Shown: one piece after another, positions 48,661 to 60,879 of the stretch
Layout: each line of letters opens with the position of its first letter
How positions within the stretch are numbered: position 1 is the first letter of the stretch
NCBI RefSeq assembly: GCF_003473485.1
Contig: NC_053048.1
Location: 39,118,755-39,182,754 of the forward strand
DNA length: 64,000 nucleotides
Direction: 5' to 3'
Source: Medicago truncatula
Lineage: Eukaryota; Streptophyta; Magnoliopsida; Fabales; Fabaceae
Notes under the pieces: generated by a model
What the model saw: the letters and a program-made list of their open reading frames with translations, nothing else
Told to the model about the DNA's origin: nothing
Database searches by the model: none
Position numbers and translations under genes: made by a program

Positions 48661-50100
48661 AAAGTATTAGATATTCATGTTCATAAAAAAAATTCCTTCA
48701 AAAAAAAATTTCATAAAAAATATAAATGATTTGCTTTCAATTTTAGTCTATCATATAATCTTTTTTAATTGATTTGATTTATAATTTATTATATATTTTT
48801 TATTTCCAATTCTACTTGGTCATTGCAATATATTCATATAAATTTTAAAATATTTTCTAGACATTCTTTGTATTTTTCATGTATCCAATTACATAATGCT
48901 TCTTTTTTATGTATATTTGAGGAGTCATTTTTTTATTTATAGATATTTGAGTTTGATAACCATTTGAATTGGGATTCAATGTCAGACATGTGCGTATGAG
49001 AAGAAAAAAATCGAAACATATTAATCCTTATAATGAATTTAAGTTGTCATGAGAGATTAATCTCGTTCAGTGTGAGCGAAAGTTGTATACTTTTATAAAA
49101 TAAAAAACCTAAATACAAGTAGTTTATAATTCTTTCAAAAAAATAAAAATTAAATGTGTAATTGAACATTTACAATTGAAGATCAAGTATTAATTATACT
49201 TTTGATGAATTCAATAATAAAATAAATGAATAAATGACTCTAAAATTTTGTACCAAAAAAAAAATGACTATAAAATTTATAAACATTAACCAATTGTTTA
49301 ATATTTTTTGGATGTAATACTTTTAGAATTAAAGTTTTACTTTTCAAACGTAAATTTGATCGTTATTTTAAAAGAAGAATTAAAATAATTTAATGATAGT
49401 CTGTATTATTTTATTTTTTGAAAGAAGTGTATATTATTAAATAGTAAGTATTAAATGTATACTTGCTCCGGTTCATATATAAGGTAAAAAAAATCGTTCA
49501 TTGAATGATTAATATATCTAGTCTACATTGTAAAATAAATACATTAATTATTCAATGACTTAAAAAAGAATCTTTTCTTATATATGAGTTCGGAGGGAGT
49601 ATAAGTTAATTTTTTGAACAATATTTACAAAAAAAAATTATATATGTATTGATGCGTTAAGTCCCTCTTTTAAAGTTGAGAAGAAAATAATCACAAATCT
49701 CTCAAAAAAAAAAAGTTGAGAAGAAAATATATATTAAATAAATGAAGCAGCGCATAATATAAAATAAATTTAATATAAAAACTTTTTTTTTGAAGGAAAA
49801 TTTAATATAAAAACTTAATTGGTAGGATATTATATTTTGACTAGACTTGTTAGATACTAAATAGTCCAAACAATAACTATTGGTTGACGGTGTGAAAAAT
49901 ATTTTCAATTATGTGTATATGAATAAAATTGTAATATTTTTTTGTGGCAAAAATGTTTCTTTAATTCAAATCTTATAGAAAAAGAAAACTTGCAAAGTAG
50001 TTATGAAAAACACATTCTTTCATCTTTATGAATTAATTTCTTTTTCAATATTATCGAATTTTAATCTATAAAATTCAATAAATCTACACTTTTCATTCAT
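48660..50100. other. AT-rich intergenic region
   Basis: No gene seen. It contains the Stowaway-like MITE at 49462-49599 and many short A/T runs. Confidence 0.6.
49462..49599. mobile_element. Stowaway-like MITE (138 bp) with TA target duplication
   Basis: The left end cttgctccggttcatatata and the inverted right end ctccctccgaactcatatat match closely and are flanked by TA at 49460-49461 and 49600-49601. The middle is also palindromic (attcaatgact / cattgaatgat). Same family type as 33909-34054. Confidence 0.85.
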
Positions 50101-50184
50101 CATATTTTGAGTTCAATGGAACAAGTCTGAAATCAAACCCAGATTTTATTCATTTTGTTGTTGTTTTCCATTGTCTCTTTACCA

Positions 50185-51247
50185 ATGGACAATTCTAAAA
50201 ACCAAAACCAATTACCATAAGAAAAGAAAACCAAATCTGATTCATCTGATAGTCTTCCAGAGCATATCGTTCAAAACATTTTCACTTTGTTACCGATCAA
50301 AATGTAATTGTAACGACATCAACTGTGTCTCGTAGATACAAAAAATCATGGTGTCATAATCGTAAATTCTGGGTATGGCTTCAATCGTTGATCATTTATT
50401 CCATTGTCGCGAAGGTAACAAAGTTAAAATGTTTCAGTTACATATCGATGGGATCAAAGCTTTGATTAAGAGATGGTTACAAATATGCACTCAAAAGGAT
50501 CTTGAGTTGCATTTTTACCGAGTTTCGTAGTTGAATTTAATGTTTTTAACACATTGCATAAGTTAAAAACACTAAAATTGGTTCAATGTATGATCCAATT
50601 ACCGAGGTTCCGAGTGGTTTGCGGTTTCTGCAAACACTAAGTTTGTGTAACATCCACATCACTGCCTCTATTCGTATGTATAAATTATCAAGCCTTATTC
50701 AGGGTATGTCTGTAAGGATTTGTGATGGAGTATTTCGAGACGTCCAATGTTGTTTTGTAAATCTGAGGGAGCTTCAGCTGTTTATGTATGGCGGAACATT
50801 TTGCAATCCATATCATATAACCATGTTTCTAAAAATGATAATTTTGAATTAAAAGTATAATATATAATATGGGCACAAACTTTGATCTCTCAAGCAATTT
50901 ATGTTTTTTTCTCCCTTCAGCCTAACTTTAAACTACATGTGCAGCTAAATGATCACCAGTTTGACCTTGGAACACATTGGCAAATGCACCAGAAACCTCA
51001 CATTGACAATTGCAATCACAAATTTACTCAACTCAAAGTTGTAGTGCTGACAGGTTTTAAGTATCTGCCTTCTGAGCTTGAATTAGTAAAGATAGTTTTG
51101 CTAAAAGCGGTAATTTTGGAGAGGCTGGTGCTAATTCCACCAAAGATTATTGGTCTTTGCAAGTTCATAAGAGAAGATGCGTCAAAATATGAAAATCTTT
51201 TTTGGTTTTTGGATGACATCGAAAAATGCCATGGTAATATTACATGA
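50185..51247 (+). pseudogene. F-box/LRR protein pseudogene
   Basis: Pieces in different frames give an F-box start (SDSSDSLPEHIVQNIFTLLP), LRR-like text (PSGLRFLQTLSLCNIHI, then FVNLRELQLFM) and a C-terminal block (ELELVKIVLLKAVILERLVL, then ASKYENLFWFL). The first Met frame stops after 11 codons, the F-box frame stops near 50306, and later blocks need frame changes or introns. The order of domains fits the large plant F-box/LRR (FBD-like) family. The gene is broken and not translatable as a whole. Confidence 0.65.
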
Positions 51248-52853
51248 AAATCATGTTCAGAAGTGTTCTGTTAATCCAACCCATCCAAAATGTTGGATCT
51301 ATACAAATGAAAATTGAGTTTAAGGAAGTGTTTGTTTAGTAGTGGTATGTGTTTCTTCGATGGTGTTGCAATGTTATAACGACAATGTGCTAGCTTTGCA
51401 TTATGTGTCATTGTTTTTTTTTTTTTTTATGGTGTCTTTAGTATACCAAATATTAGACTACAATTTTTACTCGAAATTGATATAAATATAAAATGCTTGA
51501 ACTTATTGGTTAGTAAGTAGTAATTGATTATTTAAATTATAATATTAGATGCAAATAAAAAAAATCATGGTATTATGTCAAGTAGACGAAGTGTCAATGT
51601 TATTGTTACAATTTAGGTCAACGGTAAGCAGATTGAAGGGGTCAAAAGTGTCAGAGAAACCGTGTTTGACCATTTTGCTTCTTATTTTAAGGATTATATT
51701 AAGGAATATGTTATTGTTTGAATTTTAAAACTCTAAACCCCCAAGGTGAGTAAGGGGAGCTGGTCAAACCTTTTACCATGGAGGATGTGAAATAAGCAGT
51801 TTCAGACTACGAGAGTTTTAAAAATCTAGGTCCCATAACCATAGTCAGTTTCAGACTGCGAAGGTATCAATTTTGGGTTTATTAAAGAGTTTTGGAGCAA
51901 CATCAGAGATGATTTCACGCTATTTATTTCTGGTTTTCACTGTAACAGGAAGCTATCAAAATGCATAAATTTGACTTTTATAACCCTTTTTTTTTTTTTT
52001 TTAAAGTGGATAGTCCTCATAGACATATTTCTCTCATGGGATGTATGTACAAAGTGTTTGCAAATGTTCTTGCAAATAGGTTAAAGCAAGTCATTGGAAG
52101 TGTGATATTAAATTCTCAATATGCTTTTATGAAAGGGAGACATATAATTGATGGTATTCTTATTGGTAATGGGGTGGTGGATGAAGCTTGAAAATTTATG
52201 AAAAAAATGTTGCTCTTTAAAGTGAATTTTGATAAAGCATGTGACTCAGTTGATTGGAAGTATTTAGACGCGGTCATGGGTAAGATGTGTTTTCCTACTT
52301 TGTGGCCTAAATGGATTTCAGAATGTGTTGGTACAACAACTTCAATTTTGGATAATGGGTGCCCTACTGGTGAGTTCCCTTTGGAAAGGGATTGCGTCAA
52401 GGTGATCCCTTATCTCCTTCCTTTTTTTGCTCATGGTAGAGGGGTTGAATATAATGATCAATTCTTTGGTTGATTTCAGGTTATTTAGAGGTTATCATGT
52501 GGGTGAGAGTGATTCGATGCAAATTTTTCATCTTGCGCACTTTAATTGCTGAGAAGAGCTAGACCAATGTTAGATCCTTGAGAGCAATGATTATTTTGTT
52601 TGAAACTGTTTCAGGGTTACAATTTAATTTCAATAAAAGTATGTTAATTGGAGTGAATGTAGCAGAATTGTGGATGGCGGTGGCATGTATTGTAAAATTG
52701 GTCGTGTTCCTTTTGTTTGCTTTGGGTTACCGATTGGTGGGGATGCAAGGGCTTGAGTTTTTGGTGTCCATTGATTGATCAAATTAATTCTAGATTGTCG
52801 GGTTGGAAGAATACAAATCTATCTTTGGCTAGTCGCCCGATTCTTCTGAAATA

Positions 52854-52942
52854 CTCAATCTGTTTCAAAATATAAACCACATACATCATTAAATGAATGA
52901 ACCTAAAAAGTGAATTTTGCTTATATTTTGAAACGAAGGGAG
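52854..52942. mobile_element. Stowaway-like MITE (89 bp) inside the LINE reverse transcriptase
   Basis: Ends ctcaatctgtttcaaaatat and (inverted) ctcccttcgtttcaaaatat are flanked by TA at 52852-52853 and 52943-52944. Removing the element and one TA rejoins the LINE frame across LLKY and VLTSLLVY. Confidence 0.85.
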
Positions 52943-53005
52943 TATGTCCTAACATCTCTTCTAGTTTATCGCCTTTATTAAAGCTATTTTAAAATTATTT
53001 ATTTA

Positions 53006-53023
53006 GGGGGGGGGGGGGGGGGG
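53006..53023 (+). repeat. G18 homopolymer in the LINE remnant
   Basis: Eighteen consecutive G residues stand where L1-type elements normally encode a short WGG-like motif, so this is likely slippage expansion in a dead element or an assembly-sensitive spot. Confidence 0.9.
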
Positions 53024-54480
53024 TTAGGAAAACTTATTGGGTTAATTGAGACTCTATTTGTTTACAGAAAGATAATGGAGGTTTGTCGGATGAGGGAGTC
53101 CAATTTGCATTTGCTGGGTAAGTGTTCTTGGAGGATGCATGTAGATATACATGGATTGTGGTATAGAAAGATGGTAGCTAGATATGGTGAGGAATAAGAG
53201 AGTTGGTTTGAAGATACCCTACAAAGGGTAATTAGTGATGGGGTTGGTGCTTATTTCGGATTGATAATTGGGTGGCGGGGTGCTCCTCTTTGTGATGTGC
53301 TTAGGCGGTTATTTGACTTATCTGAAAATTGGTTATTAATTGTGAATGATATGTGGCAATTAGGATGGGGTGTGGTGGGGGAAGCGTGGAGGTTGTTTGT
53401 GTGAGAGGAGGACCTTGTATGTTGTTTTGTGCTCCATAATATTGGTTTGCTGGAAAACGTATCAGATAGGTGGAAGTGGCTTTTATATCCGGTTAAAGGA
53501 TATTCAGCCAATGATGTTTATCATTTCTTCACAACAAATGAAGAGCCTAGTGATCGTTTTTCTGGTAGATGATATGTGGCATAAACATGTTCCTTAAAAG
53601 TCCTGCCTTTTGCATGGCGTCTGTTTCGTGACCGTCTACCAACAAAGGACAATTTACTAATATGTGGCATTATTCAAAGATAATCTGCTTTCTGTATAGG
53701 TGGGTGTGGTATGAAGGAAACAATTGATCATTTGTTTTTGCGTTGCAATGTTTGGGCAATATGTGGCATCTTTTTTTGGAATCGGCTTGGATTTTCTTTA
53801 GTTGAGCCGGCAAATTTAGCAGACCATTTTTAGCAATTTAGTTAGATGTGTGGTTTTCAAAGATTCATTCGGCCTTTTATGCGTTTAATTTGGTTCTCTC
53901 ATATTTGAATATGAAAGAAAATGAATAAGAATATTCGACAACAAATAACTTTAGTTGCCCCAATTGCTCGATAAAGTTAAACTACAATTTATTTATTTTA
54001 TGGTATGAAGGAAACAATTTACTTTGTTGTGCGTGGGTTACACTATGCAACTTTTCTTATACTCTTATCTCTTTTCCTTCAACTTGATTTTGTCCTTGTA
54101 ATTAACTTTATGTGTTCTATTTCGACACATCCTGTACATGATAAAACATTTGGTTGATTTTTAATATATATTATTTTGACTTACTCAAAAAATACTAATA
54201 TCGACCACTTAAAAACTTATTCATTTGCCATCGCCATTAATATTTGATGGATTATGACCAATTGGATAAATGTTAACACTATATTTAACATTGATATTTT
54301 AAAAATAATTATGAATTTTCAAAATTTTATCGTATCATTCATAAACTATGCTTCCACCAATATAAACACATAAAATTTACGGATGTGGTGCCTAGGGTTA
54401 TGAGATTTGATCCCTATATATAGTCGGCTAAATCTTCCGAAAGACTCTTGAATTGGACTTGTCCAATAAGTTTCAGAAAC

Positions 54481-54489
54481 TATATAAAT
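54481..54489 (+). promoter_or_regulatory. TATA box of the TSSC4-like gene
   Basis: tatataaat lies 65-73 bp upstream of the start codon at 54554, giving a leader of about 40 bases. Confidence 0.55.
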
Positions 54490-54553
54490 CAAATAAATCT
54501 CATTCTTTTTAATTCTTGAACGTGCAAATCAAAAATCAAGAATTGAATCAACC

Positions 54554-56666
54554 ATGGAAGATAGTTTCAGAGTTCGAGCAGAGAGAGCCTTCGGTTCTCT
54601 TCCAATCCCTTCTTCCGCTTCTCTTTGGTCTCTTTCCGAAGAAGAAATCAAACCCGAACCTAAACCCAAACCCAAACCCGATTCCGAACCTAAACCCTAC
54701 CCTACTTCTTCTTCTTCTTCTTCTTCCGGTTTCAAAGTTGAGCTTAAGAACGAACTTGACGACGAAGAAGAAGATGAAAACGCTGCTGGTCCATCTAAAC
54801 CCTCCGATTACAATGATGAACAGTGGGAAATTAGGTCTTCTATTGGCCTCGATTGCACCCTCGATTTTGAGGTACCCTTTTTTTTTTTTACCCCTTTCCA
54901 TCATTATCATTACTTTTGCTTCTTTTTTGAATTATTATTTGAAAAATGCTATCTTTTAACATTGCTGTTGTTGTTATGTTCTTTAATTTGAATTTGGCCA
55001 ATTTTGTTTATTTGATTAGAGGAACAATACTGTGAAAAATAGATTGAAGTGGTGGTCTTGAAGTAATAATAAAGATTATGCTTTTGAAATTCTAATAGAA
55101 CCAGTTTCACTCAACTTATGCCCTGTTTGGTTAAACAAATTAATTTGCAGCATATAACACAAGCACTTATCATGATAAGTAATGTATGTATAAGCTATTC
55201 ATAGAACCAATCAACCAAACAAAATTAATTTAATCTGTTTTTGTACTAGTTGAGTTGTTTTCATAAGCTATCTTGGGGAATTTATGGAAATAAGTTGTAA
55301 AATAGCTTATAAAGATTCCTTAAGCTGTTTTCATAAGTTATTCAAAACAGTTTCACAAATGCTTATGCCAATAGATAAGCTCAAATAAGCCAATCCAAGA
55401 CAGGCCCTTATTAGAGCAATCAAAATTTGCTATGAGGTTTTCTCTTCTAAATTCAACATTTTCCTTTAGAGGGTGATATTGTTAGTCTTGATGACAAAAT
55501 TAATTGATGATGATCCAACAAATCTGCAATTAGTACACGGGATATAAAGTTATGTTTTCTGGTTTAAGAATACTTTCTTTATTATTCTTTGATAAAGTAG
55601 AATGATAAATTTGAAAGAGCTAAATTCAGGTAGTACTTACCCTTCTCGTTTTTGGTTGCTTTGAATTTGTGTTTCTTGTTTTATATTGTTACTGTTTGTT
55701 GCAACTTGCAATTCTTTTCATTCTTAAGTTTTGATTGAGACTAAAAAAGAAAGAACTTGACTGAATCACTTTATGCAGGATGAGGAGGATCATTATGACA
55801 AACAGGCTCTTGGCAAAGAGGGCAGGGGGGATCGTTTGTATATGAGCGAGATAAATGAAGATGGAATCGGTATAAGTTCTCGTGCGTTCGGAGATTTTTC
55901 GAGAGACCCACGGGCTAATCATACGGCTGCTAGGATTAAGCTGAAGCAGGATGCTGAAGCAGCCAATCAAATTGATACTTTGCATGTCTCTGAGAAACCT
56001 ACACCAGACATCGCTGGTGGTGGTGGTGATGCTGTTAACCCCAAGTCAATTTTGAAGAGTAAAGATAATCCTTCAGAGTCTAGGCCCAATAAACGTGTTC
56101 GGTTTGATTCTGAATGTGATGATAGAGATGGAAATGATGATGAGGATGAGAAGGAAGGAACCAGGGATGTTCGCATGAAGACCTCCTCAATGGAAGAGGA
56201 TGCAGCTTTAAATCAGCCATCAAAGTCACAGGAATTTGCTTCTGCAGTTCCTGATTATATCCGCAATCCTTCAAAATACACACATTATACTTTTGATTCT
56301 TCAACTGACATGGATGACAAAGCAAATAAGGAGGCATACATGAGTTTCCTTGCACAGATAAAAGGTTCAAATGCGTCACAGGCAGATGAGGCTTTGGATG
56401 ACCTTCCATCTGTTACCTTTATACCGAAGAAGAAATCTGGTGATGTTACTATGGGAGAGAATAAGCTTGAAGTTGGCAAGGAGGGCATGAATAAAAAAGC
56501 CTTCCCTGTTAGCATAGCTGCTGATGATGACACTGAAAACAGTGATGTATGTGCAATGGAGGAGGATGAACACGAAGTTATCGAGGATACTAAAAAGAGC
56601 TCTCAGAAGTCGAACCGCAAGTACAGGAAGAAAACCGATGACGACTTGGAGGAGCCTACTGTGTAA
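54554..56666 (+). CDS. TSSC4-domain protein (putative U5 snRNP assembly factor)
   Basis: Two exons (54554-54871, 55779-56666; donor GAG|GTACC, acceptor ATGCAG|GAT) give 401 residues. The N-terminus FRVRAERAFGSL, then SLWSLSEEE, is a conserved start motif. It is followed by a low-complexity part (KPEPKPKPKP repeats, then a run of Ser). Around residues 89-118 comes the conserved RSSIGLDCTLDFED and EEDHYDKQALG. Residues about 263-302 (VPDYIRNPSKYTHYTF, then YMSFLAQI) are the other conserved block. In between and after, the chain is acidic or charged and probably disordered, with NKRVRFD as a possible nuclear signal. Human TSSC4 helps assemble the U5 and tri-snRNP and binds PRPF8; the plant role is inferred. 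Plant copies are often annotated only as midasin-like or unknown. The intron holds a MITE. Confidence 0.8.
55121..55408. mobile_element. MITE in the TSSC4-like intron
   Basis: The left end gccctgtttggttaaacaaa and inverted right end gggcctgtcttggattggct frame about 290 bp of internally repetitive text (ataagc, cttatg, 'gctgttttcataag' words). 'gccctgtttggataaac' ends with aagcttat-rich interiors are frequent in legume introns. A 3-bp TTA/TAT target duplication is possible but not clear. Confidence 0.6.
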
Positions 56667-57239
56667 CTGTGGAATTAGCTTCTAGATTTGTATTATGTTT
56701 GGAATTGTCGTAGGCTCATAGCTCACCTGCCACCGTTAGACTCCCGTGTCTCCAAAGTGTAGTTTCCAACTTACTACGTGGTGCCACCGTGGTTTCCTTC
56801 ATTTCCAAGCTTTAGCTTACATGATTTGTTATAATCAGACTTGTTGCTAGTTATTTCTTTCCTTTCAAATTTGGGGTCTTCTTAGGCCAATACATCCTTT
56901 TTCATACATTTGTGGAAAGACATCATGTGCCTTGATTTGTCTGGGAAAGTTATGTAGTTTCTGTAACTGCTGTAGCCTGTAGGTGCAAACTTCAAATCGA
57001 CTAATCAAACATAATAATTTGAGTGGAGATTTAAGAAACTTTTTGTCAAGAGCATGTTTGCTGTGCGTAAATTTTTACTGTGTCAAAATTTGGCGATTGC
57101 ATACTATACTTCCTATAGTGGGCAACCCTTTTCGGTACCGCTCTATGAATCTTCAACATGTAAAATGCAATACCAGAGAAAATGAAAAATTAATCTAAGA
57201 TTGATTTAAGTTGTGCTAAACATACTTCATTTAATAACT

Positions 57240-57660
57240 GTGTTAATATTTTGAAAACAAAAGTTACTGGTATATGCACTTAAAAGTGCTGGCATCAACG
57301 GCTGGCACTGGGGACCAAAACCATTGATTACTTTGGAGTGAGATTCCAAGTCTGCTCTGGTTCTCATCACTGATGATACTCATAAGTTTCATCCTTATGC
57401 CATTGCTTTTGATCAAGTTCAAATGTGTATGAGTATCTCTTGGTCAACCAACCTCATTCATTCATCCTTTGGGTGGTGATTGATTGGCAAAGTTTGGTGC
57501 TAGCATGAATTGTGGATGTATAAAGATATGGTACACTGCTGACTGCTCCACCTCAAATAGCTCAAGCCTCGTTTTGGCAAATGCCTCTGGCATCATTATG
57601 TGGTGTTAGTTAGTTGCTTTTTTTCTTTTGCATTTTTGCCTCGATCAATAAAAATAATAT
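57240..57660 (+). mobile_element. Possible LINE RNase H-like relic
   Basis: One frame reads SDSKSALVLITDDTH and a later part suggests the C-terminal tail of an RNase H-like domain of plant LINEs, followed by a 'ctcgatcaataaaaataa' end. Many stops. Weak evidence. Confidence 0.3.
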
Positions 57661-58252
57661 TGGTGTCACGTACACCACACTAGGAGTCTCTTTCTCATTT
57701 TGTTTGTTGCACAAAAAGTCTCTCTTCCTCATCTTCTTCCAACTTTTCTTCTCATGTCTGGGTTCCTTTCCTCTTCTTTACAAGAGAGACTCTTATTCAC
57801 AAAGAAGAAAGTTATTTTTTTCTTCAAGGACAACTCTTACGTAAACATCTAACATTAGAAAGAATCAAAAGCCATAAAACTACAATGCAATATCTTAGGG
57901 TTGACGTTTGAGGGGAGAGCGATGGCAATATTAGTGAATTGTTTCAATTTTCTTTTTCTTATGTGAATTTTTTCAATTTACTTTGTAGATATTAACGGCA
58001 AGTACACATTGGAAATCCACCTTATTAGAAGCATACAGAGAAGGTGTATGTAACTGATAAATGAATGGGTGCATGGAGAATGCTTAATTAAAAAACAGCT
58101 TGAGAACACGCACGCATGAATGACTATAGCAAATACCATTAAAAGCCTTTCCAAGTTCCAATTACTATTTGATAAAAAAATCAATACATAATGAATTTCA
58201 TATCACCCTAAATTACTACTATCATTTTCCCTGACACTTCTCCTCAGAGAAA

Positions 58253-59545
58253 ATGAAGAAACGAAAGCTTGAACATAACAGCAATAATAGTGAAAATCAA
58301 GACAGACTCAGTGATTTATCTGATTGTGTTTTACTTCACATACTCTCCTCTTTGAACACCAAACACGCCGTTCAAACTTGCATTTTGTCCACAAGATGGA
58401 AGAATCTCTGGAAGCGTCTTCCATCCCTTGCGTTAAGGTCTTCAGACTTTAGAAATGTCAAGAGATTCGCGAAATTCGTGTCTCGAGTTTTGTCTCTTCG
58501 AAATGACTCAACCTCATTGCATACTGTGGATTTTTGCCGCACTGCAATCGTAGAGCCTTACCTACTCAAAAAAATTGTAAAATATGCTGTTTCGCACAAC
58601 GTCCAGCAATTAGATGTATCTGTTGCTGGTAATATGGAATACTTTCCACCTAGTTTCTTTTCTTGTCGGACTTTAACGTCTCTTAGTCTCGACCTTTCCG
58701 ATGGCCGTAGAATGTCTTATGGTGGAAAATTATTTCCTAATTCTCTGAATCTTCCAGCATTACTCAACTTGTCTTTATATTCCTTCGTCTTTTGCGTCGG
58801 CAATGATGGCCGTGTTGAACCTTTTTCAGCCTTAAAAAGTTTGAAATGTTTGATCATTAACAAATGTGAAGTTCTGGATGCACGGCTCCTTTGCATATCA
58901 ATTACTACACTTGTCAAGTTAACTATACTTATGCATTATTATGATCCTGAGAAATCTTTTGGAATCGAGCTATCAGCTCCAAGTCTTTGTAGCTTTGATT
59001 TTAGGGGTATTCCTGTTCAGAAACTCTACGGGAGCAAGAGCAATCTCTCTTCTATCAAACATGTGAAAATTGACGTAGAAATGGCGTCAGAGATATGGGG
59101 ATACTCATTTGGTTCTACTCGACTGGCTGCTTGAGCTTGTTAATATTGAATCACTAATAGTTTCTTCAACTTCTCTTGAGGTACTTTACAAAATGGTTTG
59201 GTTCAATAAAATTTTAGCGGTTTCATTTTTCAGTTTTCATTCTATAGTGCAAAAACTTTTTTCTTGATACATTTTTTTGTATTAATAAATTTTGTCAAAA
59301 ATATGATTTGCATAAATTGATCCTAATTCTTCCTGATTGATTAGGTTCTTTCCTTGGTTCCTGATTTATTGAAGGTGAAGTTGCCTTCCTTGTGTAACTT
59401 GAAGTCACTGAAAATAAGAAATTACCTAACCATACCTGATGGAATGGTCGACTTTTTGCTTCAAAAACTAGTTACACGCGTTATCTTGTTCTCCTTTTGT
59501 CGCTGCCATCTTGTTCTTATTGTTGATATTCTAACTACGTTGTAA
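58253..59545 (+). pseudogene. F-box/LRR gene with a frameshift (possibly still expressed, truncated)
   Basis: The frame from 58253 encodes an F-box (about residues 17-60: DRLSDLSDCVLLHILSSL, then LSTRWKNLWKRLPSL) and LRR-like repeats to about residue 270, and stops at 59132-59134 with 293 residues. Shifting frame near 59105 gives THLVLLDWLLELVNIESL and SSTSLE, which ends at a GT donor (59181). The exon starting at 59345 continues VLSLVPDLLKVKLPSLCNLKSLKI. The family normally has all of this in one frame, so the gene carries an indel, or the sequence has an error. F-box proteins of this class are SCF substrate adaptors; the truncated form would keep the F-box but lose the last LRRs and any FBD end. 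Confidence 0.75.
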
Positions 59546-59559
59546 ATATATTATAACTT

Positions 59560-60522
59560 ACTCTCTAAGCTAATAAACCTAGAATATTATGTAGAATTTT
59601 CTTTTGTAAATAAGTGTATAATCTTCTATATAATTGACATTCTGTAGTGGTATTCAGTCACAACTCACAAGGTTTTTGGTTTCCAGCATATGTCTATTTT
59701 CTCTCTTATTCAACATGGTATACATAAGCTACTGAGGGACAACCCCACATCTACATCGTGCTTATCTGGAGGACCCATTGTTCTCCAATGAGAAAAAATT
59801 TCGGCAAACCGTTATCCAATTCTGGCTTGCCCCATCCTTTGCTTCCATTTTCCGTCCGCACCACTGTTGTCATCATAATCACGATCTCCCGCTATTTTTC
59901 GGCTATTCCCTACCACTATCGTCTTCGTCTCCTTGAGATTGGTCAGAACAAAAAGCCACTCCTTCGTCTCCAGCACTCTTAGAACATTGCACTAGCCGTT
60001 TGAGTGCACATTTGTTGATCCATAGTATGAGTGCACAAAAATAAAGGGTAGCTATTTTCGTTAGCTACGTGACAAAATATGAGGAAATAGGTAATGACAT
60101 GAGTTTTGACATGGCAGCACGATGTTATCTGTTACGCATTGACAGATGCATAATTGCTGACAAGAGTACCATGTAGATTTATGTGTCATAAAGTTATTCT
60201 ACGAGTTTAGATAATCACGGTGCTTATGCTTGGGGTATTGTTATTATCATAATGTATTTGTATGACCATTTTGTTTGAGGTCAATTTGCATTACACAAAC
60301 AAGTTGTTAAAAATGTTTTAACTCGTAATGTTGCCGAGTTAAATTGTTTGTAAAATTGAATTTGAGTAAAATCGGATCTTGATTTTAGCTTAGTTAACAT
60401 ATAATAAACTCTTTAAAATCGACTAAATTGAAAGAAATTATTTTATCCAATTTTGAAGAAATTAACTTTCTTTTTTTTGGATAGTTTTTAAATTTTTAAG
60501 AATTTTTGAAACTTATAAAACT

Positions 60523-60561
<39 letters not shown>

Positions 60562-60870
60562 TGTTTTAATGAATTGGATAAGTAATTCATGTAGATGATA
60601 CGACCTCCGTATTTTAGTATTTTATTATATATCACTATTGAAGTAAAATAAGAATATATGTTACTTTACAGTATTAATAAAACATTAATGTTTTTTTCTT
60701 TCTATAATACATTTTACTATTTATTACTCTATATTCTTCAAATTCTTTTTTTCATGTCATTAATGAATGATAATTTTATAAAATCATTCATAATTTCTCT
60801 TTTTCGTACGATATTAACTACATTTTTTAACAATACGTGTGAAAGTCATAAAATAAACTAGAGTGTTAAC
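59560..60870. other. Intergenic region with a T37 tract
   Basis: No recognised gene. A run of 37 T residues lies at 60524-60560. The part at 59700-59990 is less AT-rich and open in one frame but shows no family signature; it could be a worn 3' exon of the F-box gene. Confidence 0.5.
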
Positions 60871-60879
60871 TCTAATTTG

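Larger units (their letters stand above)
51617..54190 (+). mobile_element. 5'-truncated, degenerate L1-type LINE
   Basis: Fragments in shifting frames follow the normal L1 order: INFGFIKEFW upstream, then an RT region with RHISLMGCMYKVFANVLANR, the SQYAFMKGRHIIDGIL box, LFKVNFDKACDSVDW, NFNKSMLIGVN and ASRPILLKY. A C-terminal reverse-transcriptase zinc-binding-like part follows (WRLFRDRLPTKDNLL, then CGMKETIDHLFLRCN). Stops and shifts occur throughout; the FADD-like catalytic segment is not readable. The endonuclease and ORF1 are absent. The 3' end is near 54190. It is dead, and it is interrupted by the MITE at 52854-52942. Confidence 0.8.

Noticed and set aside
50882..51247. 121-codon frame as a separate small gene
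   Set aside because: Its text matches the C-terminal part of F-box/LRR proteins and lies in order after other F-box pieces, so it belongs to the pseudogene.
54516..54959. Long plus-strand frame overlapping the TSSC4-like first exon
   Set aside because: It is a shadow frame of the CCCAAAC-type low-complexity coding region; the frame starting at 54554 carries the conserved motifs and splices in phase.
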